Assembly (NCBI RefSeq): GCF_039541075.1
Contig: NZ_BAABFN010000005.1
Span: 124,001 to 188,000, forward strand
Origin: Compostibacter hankyongensis
Lineage (GTDB): Bacteria; Bacteroidota; Bacteroidia; Chitinophagales; Chitinophagaceae
Direction of reading: 5' to 3'
DNA length: 64,000 nt
The translations under genes and the position numbers were made by a program. Below, piece by piece: positions 1 to 7,642 of the stretch. The stretch's first letter is position 1. Each line of letters opens with the position of its first letter. The notes below the pieces were generated by a model. It had not been told where the DNA came from. It saw only the letters and a list, made by a program, of their open reading frames with translations, and made no database searches.

Positions 1-187
1 AGGGAATTACCTCTACACGGTCCACAGGTCCCGGCCTGTCTTCCAGCAATATCCTGTGCATTTCCCGGCCCAGGTATACGATCTCCGCCTCCGGAAAGGT
101 TTCCCGCAGCGCCTGCAGCGCGGGTAATACAAAAACAAAATCGCCAAGTGCATTTGCCCTGAGTACAGCTATTTTCTTCCTTCTCAT
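1..187 (-). CDS. Glycosyltransferase family 9 (heptosyltransferase-like), N-terminal part
   Basis: The gene runs off the left edge of the window, so only about the first 62 residues are visible. They begin with a basic MRRKK stretch, then IAVLRANALGDFVFVLPAL, the nucleotide-sugar-transferase opening typical of the GT9/heptosyltransferase fold, where a strand is followed by a GD dipeptide and a helix. The next visible part (LRETFPEAEIVYLGR) is the second strand-helix unit of that Rossmann-like domain. Family members transfer heptose or related sugars onto lipopolysaccharide core at the cytoplasmic face of the inner membrane. The exact donor and acceptor cannot be read from this fragment. The ATG at 185-187 is the only plausible start. 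Confidence 0.75.
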   Translation of the reverse strand, partial: MRRKKIAVLRANALGDFVFVLPALQALRETFPEAEIVYLGREMHRILLEDRPGPVDRVEVIP

Positions 188-285
188 GATAGAGTGATAT
201 AATATTTTTCTCATAGCCCTGAGGCCTGCGTTACCCGATCTCTACAGTGGGGATCCTGAAGACCACAAAAACGGTATAAATTTTC

Positions 286-510
286 TCAGCTCTCCTTTAC
301 AAAGAACAGCGCACCGTTTATATCTTCATCGATACAAAGGTCCCGGAAAACATCTTCCGATTCCGGTATCGCGTTTAAGAGTACATCCTTGTATTCGCGG
401 CTCACGGCATTGAGCCAGTCGATATCCTGCTGGGTAATGTTCCTCCGGGAAAATTTATTCTTCCAGACGTCGATCACTTCTTTGAGCTCCGGGGCGGTTT
501 CCATATCCAT
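286..510 (-). CDS. Small hypothetical protein, about 74 aa
   Basis: I do not recognise this protein. A longer reading frame extends upstream to 654, but its extra N-terminus is Arg/Ser/Cys-rich and looks non-coding, so I chose the ATG at 508-510 (MDMETAPELKEV). The product is soluble-looking and rich in charged residues, with a predicted helical pattern (ELKEVIDVWKNKF) and an acidic C-terminal half ending in VKES. It has no signal peptide or membrane segment. It lies between a glycosyltransferase and an acidic small protein on the same strand. No function can be assigned. Confidence 0.5.
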   Translation of the reverse strand: MDMETAPELKEVIDVWKNKFSRRNITQQDIDWLNAVSREYKDVLLNAIPESEDVFRDLCIDEDINGALFFVKES

Positions 511-676
511 GCTGTTTCTTTTTTCTTTATCCTCCCTGCGCGTAAGATTTATCACCGCGCCGCCGTTACAGACAAAGCCGGACAGGCTTAAGCTTGTACG
601 GGCGGAGCGACGGACGGCACGGGTCCTGCAGGACCGCGCCGCCGTGTTCCGCACCTGGGGAAAGTAAGGTAATCCG

Positions 677-889
677 TTATTTATCCTTATCGGGGTCTTC
701 GGCCGGCTCCCATTCTATTTCGTCCGCCTCGTCCACATCCAGGTCATTGTCTTCGAGATCTTCTTCGTCCAGTACAGGTTCTTCTTCCTGATCCGGCGCT
801 TTTTCACCACCATTATCATCAGGGATGTTTTTATCGCCATTCGGGGCGCGATCGTTACGCTGAATGGGATGATTTTTCTTCTGTATCAT
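677..889 (-). CDS. Small acidic hypothetical protein, 70 aa
   Basis: The product has a basic N-terminal quarter (MIQKKNHPIQRN) followed by an extremely acidic, low-complexity tail rich in Glu, Asp and Pro, and it is very probably disordered. Small acidic proteins of this kind are common and uncharacterised in Bacteroidota. The downstream stop is followed by another small gene on the same strand. No function is assigned. The composition bias is what one would see in a real, strongly expressed small protein, but chance cannot be excluded. Confidence 0.45.
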   Translation of the reverse strand: MIQKKNHPIQRNDRAPNGDKNIPDDNGGEKAPDQEEEPVLDEEDLEDNDLDVDEADEIEWEPAEDPDKDK

Positions 890-1045
890 AATACATAGAT
901 TTTAAGCTGAACAATGAACGGAATTATATCCGTCTGATTTTTTGTGATGAAGTTGCTGAGGAAGAATATTTGCAAAAACGAATCCGGATAAAAAAACCAA
1001 GAATTATGCCAGCGGCTGACAGGGACCATCCGGTACGCCTTGTTC

Positions 1046-1519
1046 TTACAGCATATTTAAAATCAGCTCCGCTACCCGGTCGGCCGTTTTCAGCACCCGC
1101 TGTTCGGGGGAACCGGAAAAAACCTCGCGGACAGCCTTCGACACATTCCCCATCAGAATATGGATAAATATGGTTCCTACCGGTTTTGAAGCCGTTTCGC
1201 TGCCTCCCGGGGTGATCAGGCCGGTAACGGCAACGGTAATATCCGGCTTCATAAAAAGCTGCAAACGCTCAGCCAATGCGCCCGTTACTTCTGCCGACTC
1301 GGGCGAGTATTGCCGTATCATGTCAACAGGCACACCCAGTACCTCTTCTTTTACCCGGGCATCGTAACATACCAGTCCTCCTTTTAAGATCGTTCCCGAA
1401 TCGGGTACGCGGGAGTATTCATAAGCCAGCCGTCCTGCCGTTGCGCTTTCCGCAAAGGCCAGGGAGAGATGACGGCTCGCCATTGCCCGGCTGCTCCTGA
1501 TAACGATGGATGAAGGCAT
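1046..1519 (-). CDS. CinA-family protein (nicotinamide-nucleotide amidohydrolase domain)
   Basis: The protein matches the stand-alone CinA C-terminal domain (PncC type). It has the characteristic AESATAGRLAYEYSRVPDSG segment, the GGLVCYD strand, the VAVTGLITPGG loop and a C-terminal RVLKTADRVAELIL helix. Members hydrolyse nicotinamide mononucleotide to nicotinate mononucleotide plus ammonia in pyridine nucleotide recycling. I chose the ATG at 1517-1519, which gives 157 residues, the usual length of the domain. An in-frame ATG at 1660 would add a 47-residue N-terminus that does not look like this family. In the usual family motif the Gly-rich loop reads G(I/V)AGPGG; here it is GLITPGG, so activity should not be taken for granted. 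It is monocistronic as far as can be seen. Confidence 0.82.
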   Translation of the reverse strand: MPSSIVIRSSRAMASRHLSLAFAESATAGRLAYEYSRVPDSGTILKGGLVCYDARVKEEVLGVPVDMIRQYSPESAEVTGALAERLQLFMKPDITVAVTGLITPGGSETASKPVGTIFIHILMGNVSKAVREVFSGSPEQRVLKTADRVAELILNML

Positions 1520-1841
1520 CTTTTTATAATTTTTCCGGACCGCATTCAACCTCCGGATATCAGCATCCCCGGATAATTGTGCCAGGCTCGTTAAAGGTTG
1601 CTTTTCCCGGCTTCCCCAGGAAGAAAAGATGATGAGCCGATGGGGAAATTTTTCCTCCAAGGGAAATTAATGACCCGGTATTTCCTTTCTCCTGCAACCG
1701 GGATCAACCCTCTCTCTTACAGCCATGGGGTCGGTTATAAAGGGATATCCCGTTTTCCCTGCTGCCGACCTTTTTCTCCTCCGGAGAGCTGGTATGAAAT
1801 ATGGCGGATAGTTATATCCACCACTTTAAAAACCATTTCTT

Positions 1842-2780
1842 ATGTTTCATCATGTAAAAGAACTCCAGTTTAATGTAAGGGTTTCAAGACCCGACCCGCG
1901 CTTTGCAGGATTGTTGTTAGAACAGTTTGGGGGCGGCAACGGGGAATTAAAAGCCGCCATGCAGTACTTTGTCCAGGCCTTCAGCGCACGGCGCCCCTAC
2001 CCCGATAAATATGATATGCTGATGGATATCGCCACGGAGGAATTCAGCCACCTTGAAATCGTCGGGGCAACTGTCCAACTGCTGCTCGAAGGGGTGAACG
2101 GGGAGCTGAAAAATGCGGCGGACAATGCCGAGATCATGGAAACCTTAAAAGGGAAAGCCGCAAAGGAAAGTTATATCCATGAAGCCATGATGCATCCGGA
2201 ATTTCTCACCCGGAGCGGAGGAGGACCTACCCTGACCAATTGCCAGGGCGTACCCTGGACCGGCAGCTATATCAATGCCAACGGCGATCTGAGCGTGGAC
2301 CTCCGCTCGGATATAGCAGCCGAGTCCCGCGCTAAGATTGTTTACGAGTACCTGCTTCAGTTTACCGACGATCCTTATGTGAAGGAAACCCTGACCTTCC
2401 TGATGACGCGGGAAGTAGCGCACTTCCAGATGTTTGAAGCCGCGCTGGGTACCATACAGCCCAATTTCCCACCCGGGGTACTCCAGGCCGATCCGCGTTA
2501 CAGCAATAACTATTTTAACATGTCTGACGGCAATGGAGTGGATCAGCGCGGTCCCTGGAACGAAGGGGAAAGCCCGGAGCTGGGGGAAACCTGGCAATAT
2601 ATCCGGGACCCAGTGAAACACGTTTCTGCAACCAACGGGCTGCTCGACCAGCAGCCGTCGGGAACGCAGCAAACCCTTGAGGATATGGAAGCGCAGAACA
2701 AAGCGCTGAGCGAAACCCGGAGCAAGGAAGCCAGTGCCGGCATGCCAAAGGGCAGTGCCGAATGGTGCACCTATAAATAG
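1842..2780 (+). CDS. Manganese catalase (dimanganese, ferritin-like fold)
   Basis: This 312-residue protein belongs to the non-heme manganese catalase family, which dismutates hydrogen peroxide at a dinuclear Mn site in a four-helix bundle. Visible ligands are Glu35 (GGNGELKAAMQY), an ExxH pair at Glu67/His70 (TEEFSHLE), and a second pair in the later helices (AAESRAKIVYEY and TREVAHFQMFE). The length and C-terminal extension (ending GSAEWCTYK) fit the family. It starts at the ATG beginning MFHHVKELQ. A DUF4142 lipoprotein follows 44 bp downstream on the same strand. Mn-catalase and DUF4142 genes often travel together in stress-response neighbourhoods, so joint expression under oxidative or stationary-phase stress is likely but inferred. 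Confidence 0.93.
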   Translation: MFHHVKELQFNVRVSRPDPRFAGLLLEQFGGGNGELKAAMQYFVQAFSARRPYPDKYDMLMDIATEEFSHLEIVGATVQLLLEGVNGELKNAADNAEIMETLKGKAAKESYIHEAMMHPEFLTRSGGGPTLTNCQGVPWTGSYINANGDLSVDLRSDIAAESRAKIVYEYLLQFTDDPYVKETLTFLMTREVAHFQMFEAALGTIQPNFPPGVLQADPRYSNNYFNMSDGNGVDQRGPWNEGESPELGETWQYIRDPVKHVSATNGLLDQQPSGTQQTLEDMEAQNKALSETRSKEASAGMPKGSAEWCTYK

Positions 2781-2824
2781 CCGGGGCAGCCCGCAGCCGA
2801 TATGATCATCAAACCCTTGAAAAA

Positions 2825-3346
2825 ATGCAAACCGGAAAACTTTCTATCTGTGTGCTGCTGGCCGGAACGATTATTCTCTGCGCCTGCTCTATGGACGACG
2901 ATGAAAGCACCGTGGTAAATGATGCAGACCAGGCGTTCGTCATGCAGGCAGGCTATGGCAACGCAGCCGAGGTGGACCTTGGAAAACTGGCCGTTTCAAA
3001 AGCAGCGGGCGATGGGGTAAAGGATTTTGGCCAAATGATGGTGGATGATCATGGAACAGCGCAGCAGGAGCTGAAGGACATCGCCCGGACATGGAACATC
3101 AGCATGCCGGAGCAGCCCGATTCGATCCATCAGCAAAAGCACCGGCAGCTGGAAGCAATGAGCGGAACAACATTCGATACCGCCTATATGCACGGGCAGA
3201 TCATCGACCATGAAAAAACAATTGCGCTGTTCGAGGCCGAAATGCAAAATGGAGAAAATAAACGGATAAAGGATTATGCCGGCAAATACCTGCCGGTAAT
3301 CCGCATGCACCTGGAAAAAGCAGACAGTCTGGCGGCCGCTTACTGA
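2825..3346 (+). CDS. DUF4142 lipoprotein (ferritin-like helical bundle)
   Basis: The N-terminus is a lipoprotein signal (hydrophobic core then LCAC lipobox with Cys21), placing the protein in the periplasm or on the outer membrane. The mature part matches DUF4142: QAFVMQAGYGNAAEVDLGKLA, then KDFGQMMVDDHGTAQQELKDIA, and a later HEKTIALFEAEMQNGENKRIKDYAGKY region. The repeated His/Glu/Asp positions in paired helices resemble a ferritin-like fold, but metal binding is not shown. Its function is unknown. It is probably co-transcribed with the preceding manganese catalase, from which it is separated by 44 bp. Confidence 0.85.
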   Translation: MQTGKLSICVLLAGTIILCACSMDDDESTVVNDADQAFVMQAGYGNAAEVDLGKLAVSKAAGDGVKDFGQMMVDDHGTAQQELKDIARTWNISMPEQPDSIHQQKHRQLEAMSGTTFDTAYMHGQIIDHEKTIALFEAEMQNGENKRIKDYAGKYLPVIRMHLEKADSLAAAY

Positions 3347-3410
3347 ACGCAGGACCTCCCAGACAGGCGGCTTTACAGGGCATCTTTGTATAACCAAACG
3401 TATGTAGTTA

Positions 3411-4877
3411 TTGAACCTACAACCCAAAGAGCAACTAACCGATGAGGAAGTACAGCGCGGGCTGCGGTTCGTAATCGGCGATGGGCTTGCAGCCGAAGCC
3501 ATGACGGTCCTCGTGGGCGGAGCCTTTCTTGTAGCCATGGCCCTGCTGATGGGGGCCAGTAATTTCGAAATCGGGCTCCTGGCCGCCCTGCCTACTTTTA
3601 CCAACATCTTCCAGCTGATCTCCATATGGCTGGTGCGCCGTTATAATAACCGGCGGGCTATCGCAGTGATCTGCAGCCTGCTGGCGCGTGCCCCCCTGCT
3701 GGCCGTTGGCAGCCTGCTCCTGCTGTTTCCGGCCACCACCAGTGTGGAAGTGCTGATATTCTTTCTCTGCTTTTATTATCTCTTCGGCTCCATAGCGGGT
3801 CCCAGCTGGAACTCCTGGATGAAAGACCTGGTACCCGAAAAAATGTTAGGAAGCTATTTTTCACGGCGGAGCCGCCTTTCCCAGACGCTGAACGCCCTGC
3901 TCAGCATCGCCGTTGCCCTGCTGCTCGATTACATAAAAAAGCATTATCCCTCCTACCAGCTCGCCGCCTATGCGGGCATGTTTGCCGCCGCCGGCATCAT
4001 CGGGATCACCGGCGCTTTCATCCTTTCCAGAGCGCCAGAGCCAAGGGGTATCCTGTTAAATGAAAACATATTCAGGCTGATCAAGCATCCGCTGAAGGAC
4101 AGTAATTTCCGGCGGCTGCTCGTGTTCAACTCGGCCTGGGTGTTTGCCCTGAATATCGCCACGCCCTTCTTTACGGTATTTCTCCTGAAAAGTCTGGGTA
4201 TACCGCTGTCTTACGTTATCCTGCTGGGCATTATCACTCAGGTGGGCAGCATCCTCACCGTCCGGCTCTGGGGAACTTTTGCAGACCGGTACAGCAATAA
4301 AACGATTATCGCCATCTGCGGCCCCCTGTATATCGGCTGCTTTATCGCCTGGTGCTTTGTCGGCATTTATACCCATATGTATATAAACCTGGCCCTGCTG
4401 GTACTTATCTATATCTTCACCGGCATCTCCACCTCGGGCATCAACCTTTCCCTGATCAATATCGGGTTGAAGCTTGCCCCCCGGGCGGAGTCTATCGTTT
4501 ACCTCTCGACCAAAAATATCATCACGGCCTTCTTTTCCTCCACGGCCCCCCTGGTGGGAGGATATCTTGCCGATTTTTTTCTCAACCGGCATTTAAATGT
4601 AAGGGTGGAATGGGGCGGTCCCCGCTTTAGCCGCGTATTCCGTTTGCTGGAGCTGCACGAGTGGAACTTCCTGTTTCTTATCGCGGCCCTGCTGGCCTTT
4701 ATTGCGCTTGAGCTGCTCATGCAGGTGAAAGAGGCCGGCGAGATGGAAGCCGATGACGTAAGACGCATCTTGCGTAAAAGTGTGCGTGGTAATCTGAAAG
4801 AATATTTTCTGATCGGCCACCTGCTGGGCTGGCAGCAGCAGCTCTGGTCCATCATAAAAAAAAGGCTCGCCCCCTGA
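3411..4877 (+). CDS. Major facilitator superfamily transporter
   Basis: This 488-residue polytopic membrane protein has about 12 hydrophobic segments, the MFS-style loop between the second and third helices (IWLVRRYNNRR) and a long central cytoplasmic region before DSNFRRLLVFNSAWVFALNIA. The substrate cannot be told. The only upstream start compatible with the conserved N-terminal region is TTG at 3411 (MNLQPKEQLTDEEV); the ATG at 3402 is followed directly by a stop. A shorter form could start at a Met inside the first membrane segment but would lose the amphipathic N-terminus. The stop codon lies inside a strong hairpin, and a permease gene follows on the same strand. Confidence 0.85.
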   Translation: MNLQPKEQLTDEEVQRGLRFVIGDGLAAEAMTVLVGGAFLVAMALLMGASNFEIGLLAALPTFTNIFQLISIWLVRRYNNRRAIAVICSLLARAPLLAVGSLLLLFPATTSVEVLIFFLCFYYLFGSIAGPSWNSWMKDLVPEKMLGSYFSRRSRLSQTLNALLSIAVALLLDYIKKHYPSYQLAAYAGMFAAAGIIGITGAFILSRAPEPRGILLNENIFRLIKHPLKDSNFRRLLVFNSAWVFALNIATPFFTVFLLKSLGIPLSYVILLGIITQVGSILTVRLWGTFADRYSNKTIIAICGPLYIGCFIAWCFVGIYTHMYINLALLVLIYIFTGISTSGINLSLINIGLKLAPRAESIVYLSTKNIITAFFSSTAPLVGGYLADFFLNRHLNVRVEWGGPRFSRVFRLLELHEWNFLFLIAALLAFIALELLMQVKEAGEMEADDVRRILRKSVRGNLKEYFLIGHLLGWQQQLWSIIKKRLAP

Positions 4878-4888
4878 AAGGGTGAGCC
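4864..4888 (-). terminator. Hairpin at the end of the MFS gene
   Basis: GGCTCGCCC and GGGTGAGCC form a GC-rich stem around the stop codon of the MFS transporter. The flanking run of A residues at about 4855-4863 means the T-run needed for an intrinsic terminator is on the minus strand. No minus-strand gene is recognised upstream of it, so it may simply attenuate antisense transcription or stabilise the mRNA 3' end. Confidence 0.45.
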
Positions 4889-4932
4889 GCCCTTCTGCTG
4901 CACAACAGCTTAAGGGGTAATAAACATCAACT

Positions 4933-6102
4933 ATGCAATTTCGGGATTGGATACGGTTAATATGGTACGGGAGCAGCAAAGAAGAAATACCGTCCCCGCA
5001 CACCGGAAAAATATCCGGAGACGGGGATGAACCCGGGAATGCTTCCCTGTCGCACAGCAGCCTGTTACGGATCACGCTGATCTTTGCGCTGATCGTGCTG
5101 TCGGTCGTTATCCTCCGCTTTGGCAAGCCGCTGTTGCTGCCCCTCGCCATTGCCGCCATCCTGGCCATGCTGCTGACCCCCCTTCTGGAATGGTTGCTGG
5201 GCAAAGGGCTTCCCGGCTGGCTGGCCATTACCGTTGCTGTGCTGATCCTGCTGGGCATTGTCACCGGACTTTCTTTTCTGCTGAATATGCAGATACAGAT
5301 ACTTTCACGGGACTGGCCGCATATCCGGGAAACCTTCCTGGCCTGGCCGGCCATGGGGGAGCGTTACCTGCAGGAGACGTTTCATCTGAACCGGACACAG
5401 ATCAGGAGGATATTGCCGGATGCCGGCACCCTGGTCAGGCCCCTGCTCGGCTCGGCGACCCAGGTGCTCTCCGACTCCTTTCTTATCCTCATCTATCTTA
5501 TCCTGCTGCTCATCCAGCGCAATCATTTTAAAAAATTCGTCCTGAGACTGGTACCGGTACCCAAACGGCCGGCGGCCCGGCAGGCCATTACCGAATGCGT
5601 ATCTACCTCTTCCCGGTTTTTAACCGGCAGGCTGAAAATCATGCTGATCGCTGCCGTATTATATTTTGTGGGGTTCTGGATAGGAGATGTCCCGTACGCG
5701 CTTTTCCTGGCCCTTATCGCTGCCCTCTTTTCCATCATTCCCTGGCTGGGGAATATCATCGGCGGGGGCATCGCCTGCCTGCTGGCGCTGGCGAGCGGCG
5801 GCCTGTCTCCCATGCTGGTGGTCGTGGTCGTGATGACGGTGGAGCAGCTACTGGAAAACTACCTGTTTATTCCCTGGATATTGGGAAATGCGGTAGACCT
5901 CGACCCCTTTGTTACGATCGTTTCCGTAATTGCATTTACCCTGCTCTGGGGCGTGGTGGGCGCTGTTATCGCCCTGCCCCTGATGGGTATGCTGCGCATC
6001 CTCCTGCTGAACCTGCCCGGTATGGAAGCTTACGCCGACTTCCTGGGGGCCGATAAGAAAAAACGAAAACCCGGACATAAAAGCAGGAAGGTCAAAAAAT
6101 AA
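4933..6102 (+). CDS. AI-2E family transporter (PerM/TqsA-like permease)
   Basis: This 389-residue protein has the AI-2E/UPF0118 layout. After a hydrophilic N-terminal leader of about 45 residues come two hydrophobic segments (LLRITLIFALIVLSVVILRF and LLLPLAIAAILAMLLTPLL), a central cytosolic helical region, then the family's C-terminal block with FSIIPWLGNIIGGGIACLLAL and VDLDPFVTIVSVIAFTLLWG. The C-terminus is highly basic (KKKRKPGHKSRKVKK). Family members export small molecules or exchange ions; autoinducer-2 transport is proven for very few and is not implied here. It starts at the ATG 56 bp after the MFS gene. The gene ends inside a strong terminator-like hairpin. Confidence 0.88.
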   Translation: MQFRDWIRLIWYGSSKEEIPSPHTGKISGDGDEPGNASLSHSSLLRITLIFALIVLSVVILRFGKPLLLPLAIAAILAMLLTPLLEWLLGKGLPGWLAITVAVLILLGIVTGLSFLLNMQIQILSRDWPHIRETFLAWPAMGERYLQETFHLNRTQIRRILPDAGTLVRPLLGSATQVLSDSFLILIYLILLLIQRNHFKKFVLRLVPVPKRPAARQAITECVSTSSRFLTGRLKIMLIAAVLYFVGFWIGDVPYALFLALIAALFSIIPWLGNIIGGGIACLLALASGGLSPMLVVVVVMTVEQLLENYLFIPWILGNAVDLDPFVTIVSVIAFTLLWGVVGAVIALPLMGMLRILLLNLPGMEAYADFLGADKKKRKPGHKSRKVKK

Positions 6103-6131
6103 ATCCCGCCCACAGACGGGACGGGATTTAT
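6099..6131. terminator. Bidirectional terminator-like hairpin
   Basis: A 10-bp perfect stem, ATAAATCCCG (6099-6108) with CGGGATTTAT (6122-6131), plus inner CCC/GGG pairing, lies exactly between the convergent permease gene and the minus-strand Cys-rich gene. The A/T-rich outer stem gives a U-rich 3' side in both directions. Confidence 0.7.
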
Positions 6132-6149
6132 CATACAGCTATTAAGGGA

Positions 6150-6293
6150 TTATTTGCCGCAGCAAGGGCTTCCCGGATAGCAGCAGGAGCTTTCCTTTTT
6201 ACAGCAATCCGAAGATTTTTTCGGATTACCGGCGTATACTACCGAGCATGCCACAAACAGCATTCCTATAACTCCCAGAATTATCTTTTTCAT
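6150..6293 (-). CDS. Cys-rich small exported protein, 47 aa
   Basis: Translation of the minus strand from ATG 6291-6293 gives 47 residues. An N-terminal signal peptide (MKKIILGVIGMLFVACSVVYA) is followed by a mature part of about 25 residues with three CC pairs (SDCCKK, SSCCYPG, SPCCGK). Six vicinal cysteines in such a short peptide suggest metal binding or disulfide cross-linking in the envelope. It lies 50 bp downstream of a DUF6660 gene on the same strand, another Cys-rich exported protein, so the two probably form one transcript that ends at the hairpin beside this gene. I know no named family for it. Confidence 0.7.
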   Translation of the reverse strand: MKKIILGVIGMLFVACSVVYAGNPKKSSDCCKKESSCCYPGSPCCGK

Positions 6294-6343
6294 TTTAGTC
6301 GTTTTATGAGTTTAATGTATTTCAGGCCCTGGCCTGTATCGGA

Positions 6344-6706
6344 TCATGAAGCAAAAAATTCCGGAGGATGAAAACAACCGGAGACATATGCCGGAAATAC
6401 CGCGTCGTCGCCCGGGGAGAACAGACCGGGTGAAAACGAAAGAACCGGAAACCTGTACGCTGCGCCGGCGAAGAAACCGGCAGGACAGCAGCTGCAGCTC
6501 ATAAAGGGATTACAGACATTGCCCTGGCAGCAATCATGCTGTGCGGGCTGCCCGCTGTGCGTATCTTTTTCCTCCTGCCCGCAGCACTTGTCTTTACATT
6601 TTTCAGTTGTATGGACCGCCGCAGCGCGAAGATGTCCTTCCGCCGGCATGGGCCTTGCCGTCAGGACGCAGATCGTTATGGCCAGTATGAAAGACAGCAA
6701 TTTCAT
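6344..6706 (-). CDS. DUF6660-like Cys/His-rich exported protein
   Basis: The 120-residue product has a signal peptide (MKLLSFILAITICVLTARPMPA) and a Cys/His-rich middle (CKDKCCGQEE, QHDCCQGNVCNPFMSCSCC), the layout of Bacteroidota DUF6660 proteins. These are typically encoded next to RND or P-type heavy-metal efflux genes. That association is general knowledge of the family; no efflux gene is present here. The C-terminal third is Pro/Phe-rich. It is transcribed with the following 47-residue Cys-rich gene. Metal binding is inferred from composition only. Confidence 0.7.
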   Translation of the reverse strand: MKLLSFILAITICVLTARPMPAEGHLRAAAVHTTEKCKDKCCGQEEKDTHSGQPAQHDCCQGNVCNPFMSCSCCPAGFFAGAAYRFPVLSFSPGLFSPGDDAVFPAYVSGCFHPPEFFAS

Positions 6707-6934
6707 TACGACAAATATAGGCGTTTTTTTTGACGGTTGCCGTTAGCGGATCAGCGTCTCGCCGGATTTAACAGGATAAAAGCCGGACCGGGAAGCAGGC
6801 AAAAGAAACCCGGAAGTAAGCGCAGCCCCCTGAAGCGCTGCCGGATACCGGCAGGGGAAGAAAATTTCAGGATAAACGGCTAACTTTATCCGGATAAAGA
6901 CCTGATAACAGGCTTTTTCATTACAACGCATGCT

Positions 6935-7642
6935 ATGCACAAATACCCGGGCCAGACACGTCTGCTGGTAGCAGTGGACTGCATCATCTTCGGATTCGAC
7001 GGTGATGCCCTGAAATTACTCCTGATCAAACGCGGGTTTGAGCCTGAAAAAGGCAAATGGAGCCTGATGGGCGGCTTTTTACAACCGGACGAAAGCCTGG
7101 ACAACGCCGCTAACCGTATCCTGAAAAAGCTGACCGGCCTTGAAGGCGTGTTCCTGGAGCAGCTGAAAAACGCCAGCGCTCCCCAAAGGGATCCGGTAGA
7201 AAGAACGGTTTCCGTAGCTTACTCCGCGCTGATCGATCTTAACAAATACAAAGAGCAGATCAGCAGCGAGTATCATGCCGAATGGTTTCTCCTGAGCAAA
7301 AAACCCGGCCTCATCTTCGACCATGATAAAATGGTGGAAGATGCCATACGGAAGCTGCGTTATAATGCCACTATGCACCCCATCTTATTTGAATTGCTGC
7401 CCGACAAGTTCACCCTGCCCAAGCTGCAGAATCTCTATGAAGCCATTTACGACACCCAATTCGACAAACGCAATTTCAACAGAAAGATATTGTCCACCGC
7501 CCTGCTCGTAAAGCAGAAAGACAAAGACAAAAGCAGTTCCAAAAAGGGAGCCTATTATTACAAGCTGGACAAAAAGAAATATGCGGCCAACTTCCGGTCC
7601 TTTCTTCACTTTATTCCCAATCCCGATCACCTGCTCCGGTAG
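6935..7642 (+). CDS. Nudix-fold transcriptional regulator (NrtR/AraR-like)
   Basis: The protein has an N-terminal Nudix domain (about residues 8-140) and a C-terminal winged-helix region (about 150-230, including FDKRNFNRKIL). In the Nudix box the G-x5-E-x7-R spacing is kept (GFLQPDESLDNAANR), but the catalytic RExxEE is replaced by RILKKL, so the domain should be non-hydrolytic and act as a ligand sensor. That is the arrangement of NrtR-type regulators, which in Bacteroidota include sugar-responsive members such as the Nudix-type AraR. It converges on and overlaps by 32 bp the uxaB gene. It may therefore respond to a pentose or uronate, but no operator was identified. Confidence 0.83.
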   Translation: MHKYPGQTRLLVAVDCIIFGFDGDALKLLLIKRGFEPEKGKWSLMGGFLQPDESLDNAANRILKKLTGLEGVFLEQLKNASAPQRDPVERTVSVAYSALIDLNKYKEQISSEYHAEWFLLSKKPGLIFDHDKMVEDAIRKLRYNATMHPILFELLPDKFTLPKLQNLYEAIYDTQFDKRNFNRKILSTALLVKQKDKDKSSSKKGAYYYKLDKKKYAANFRSFLHFIPNPDHLLR

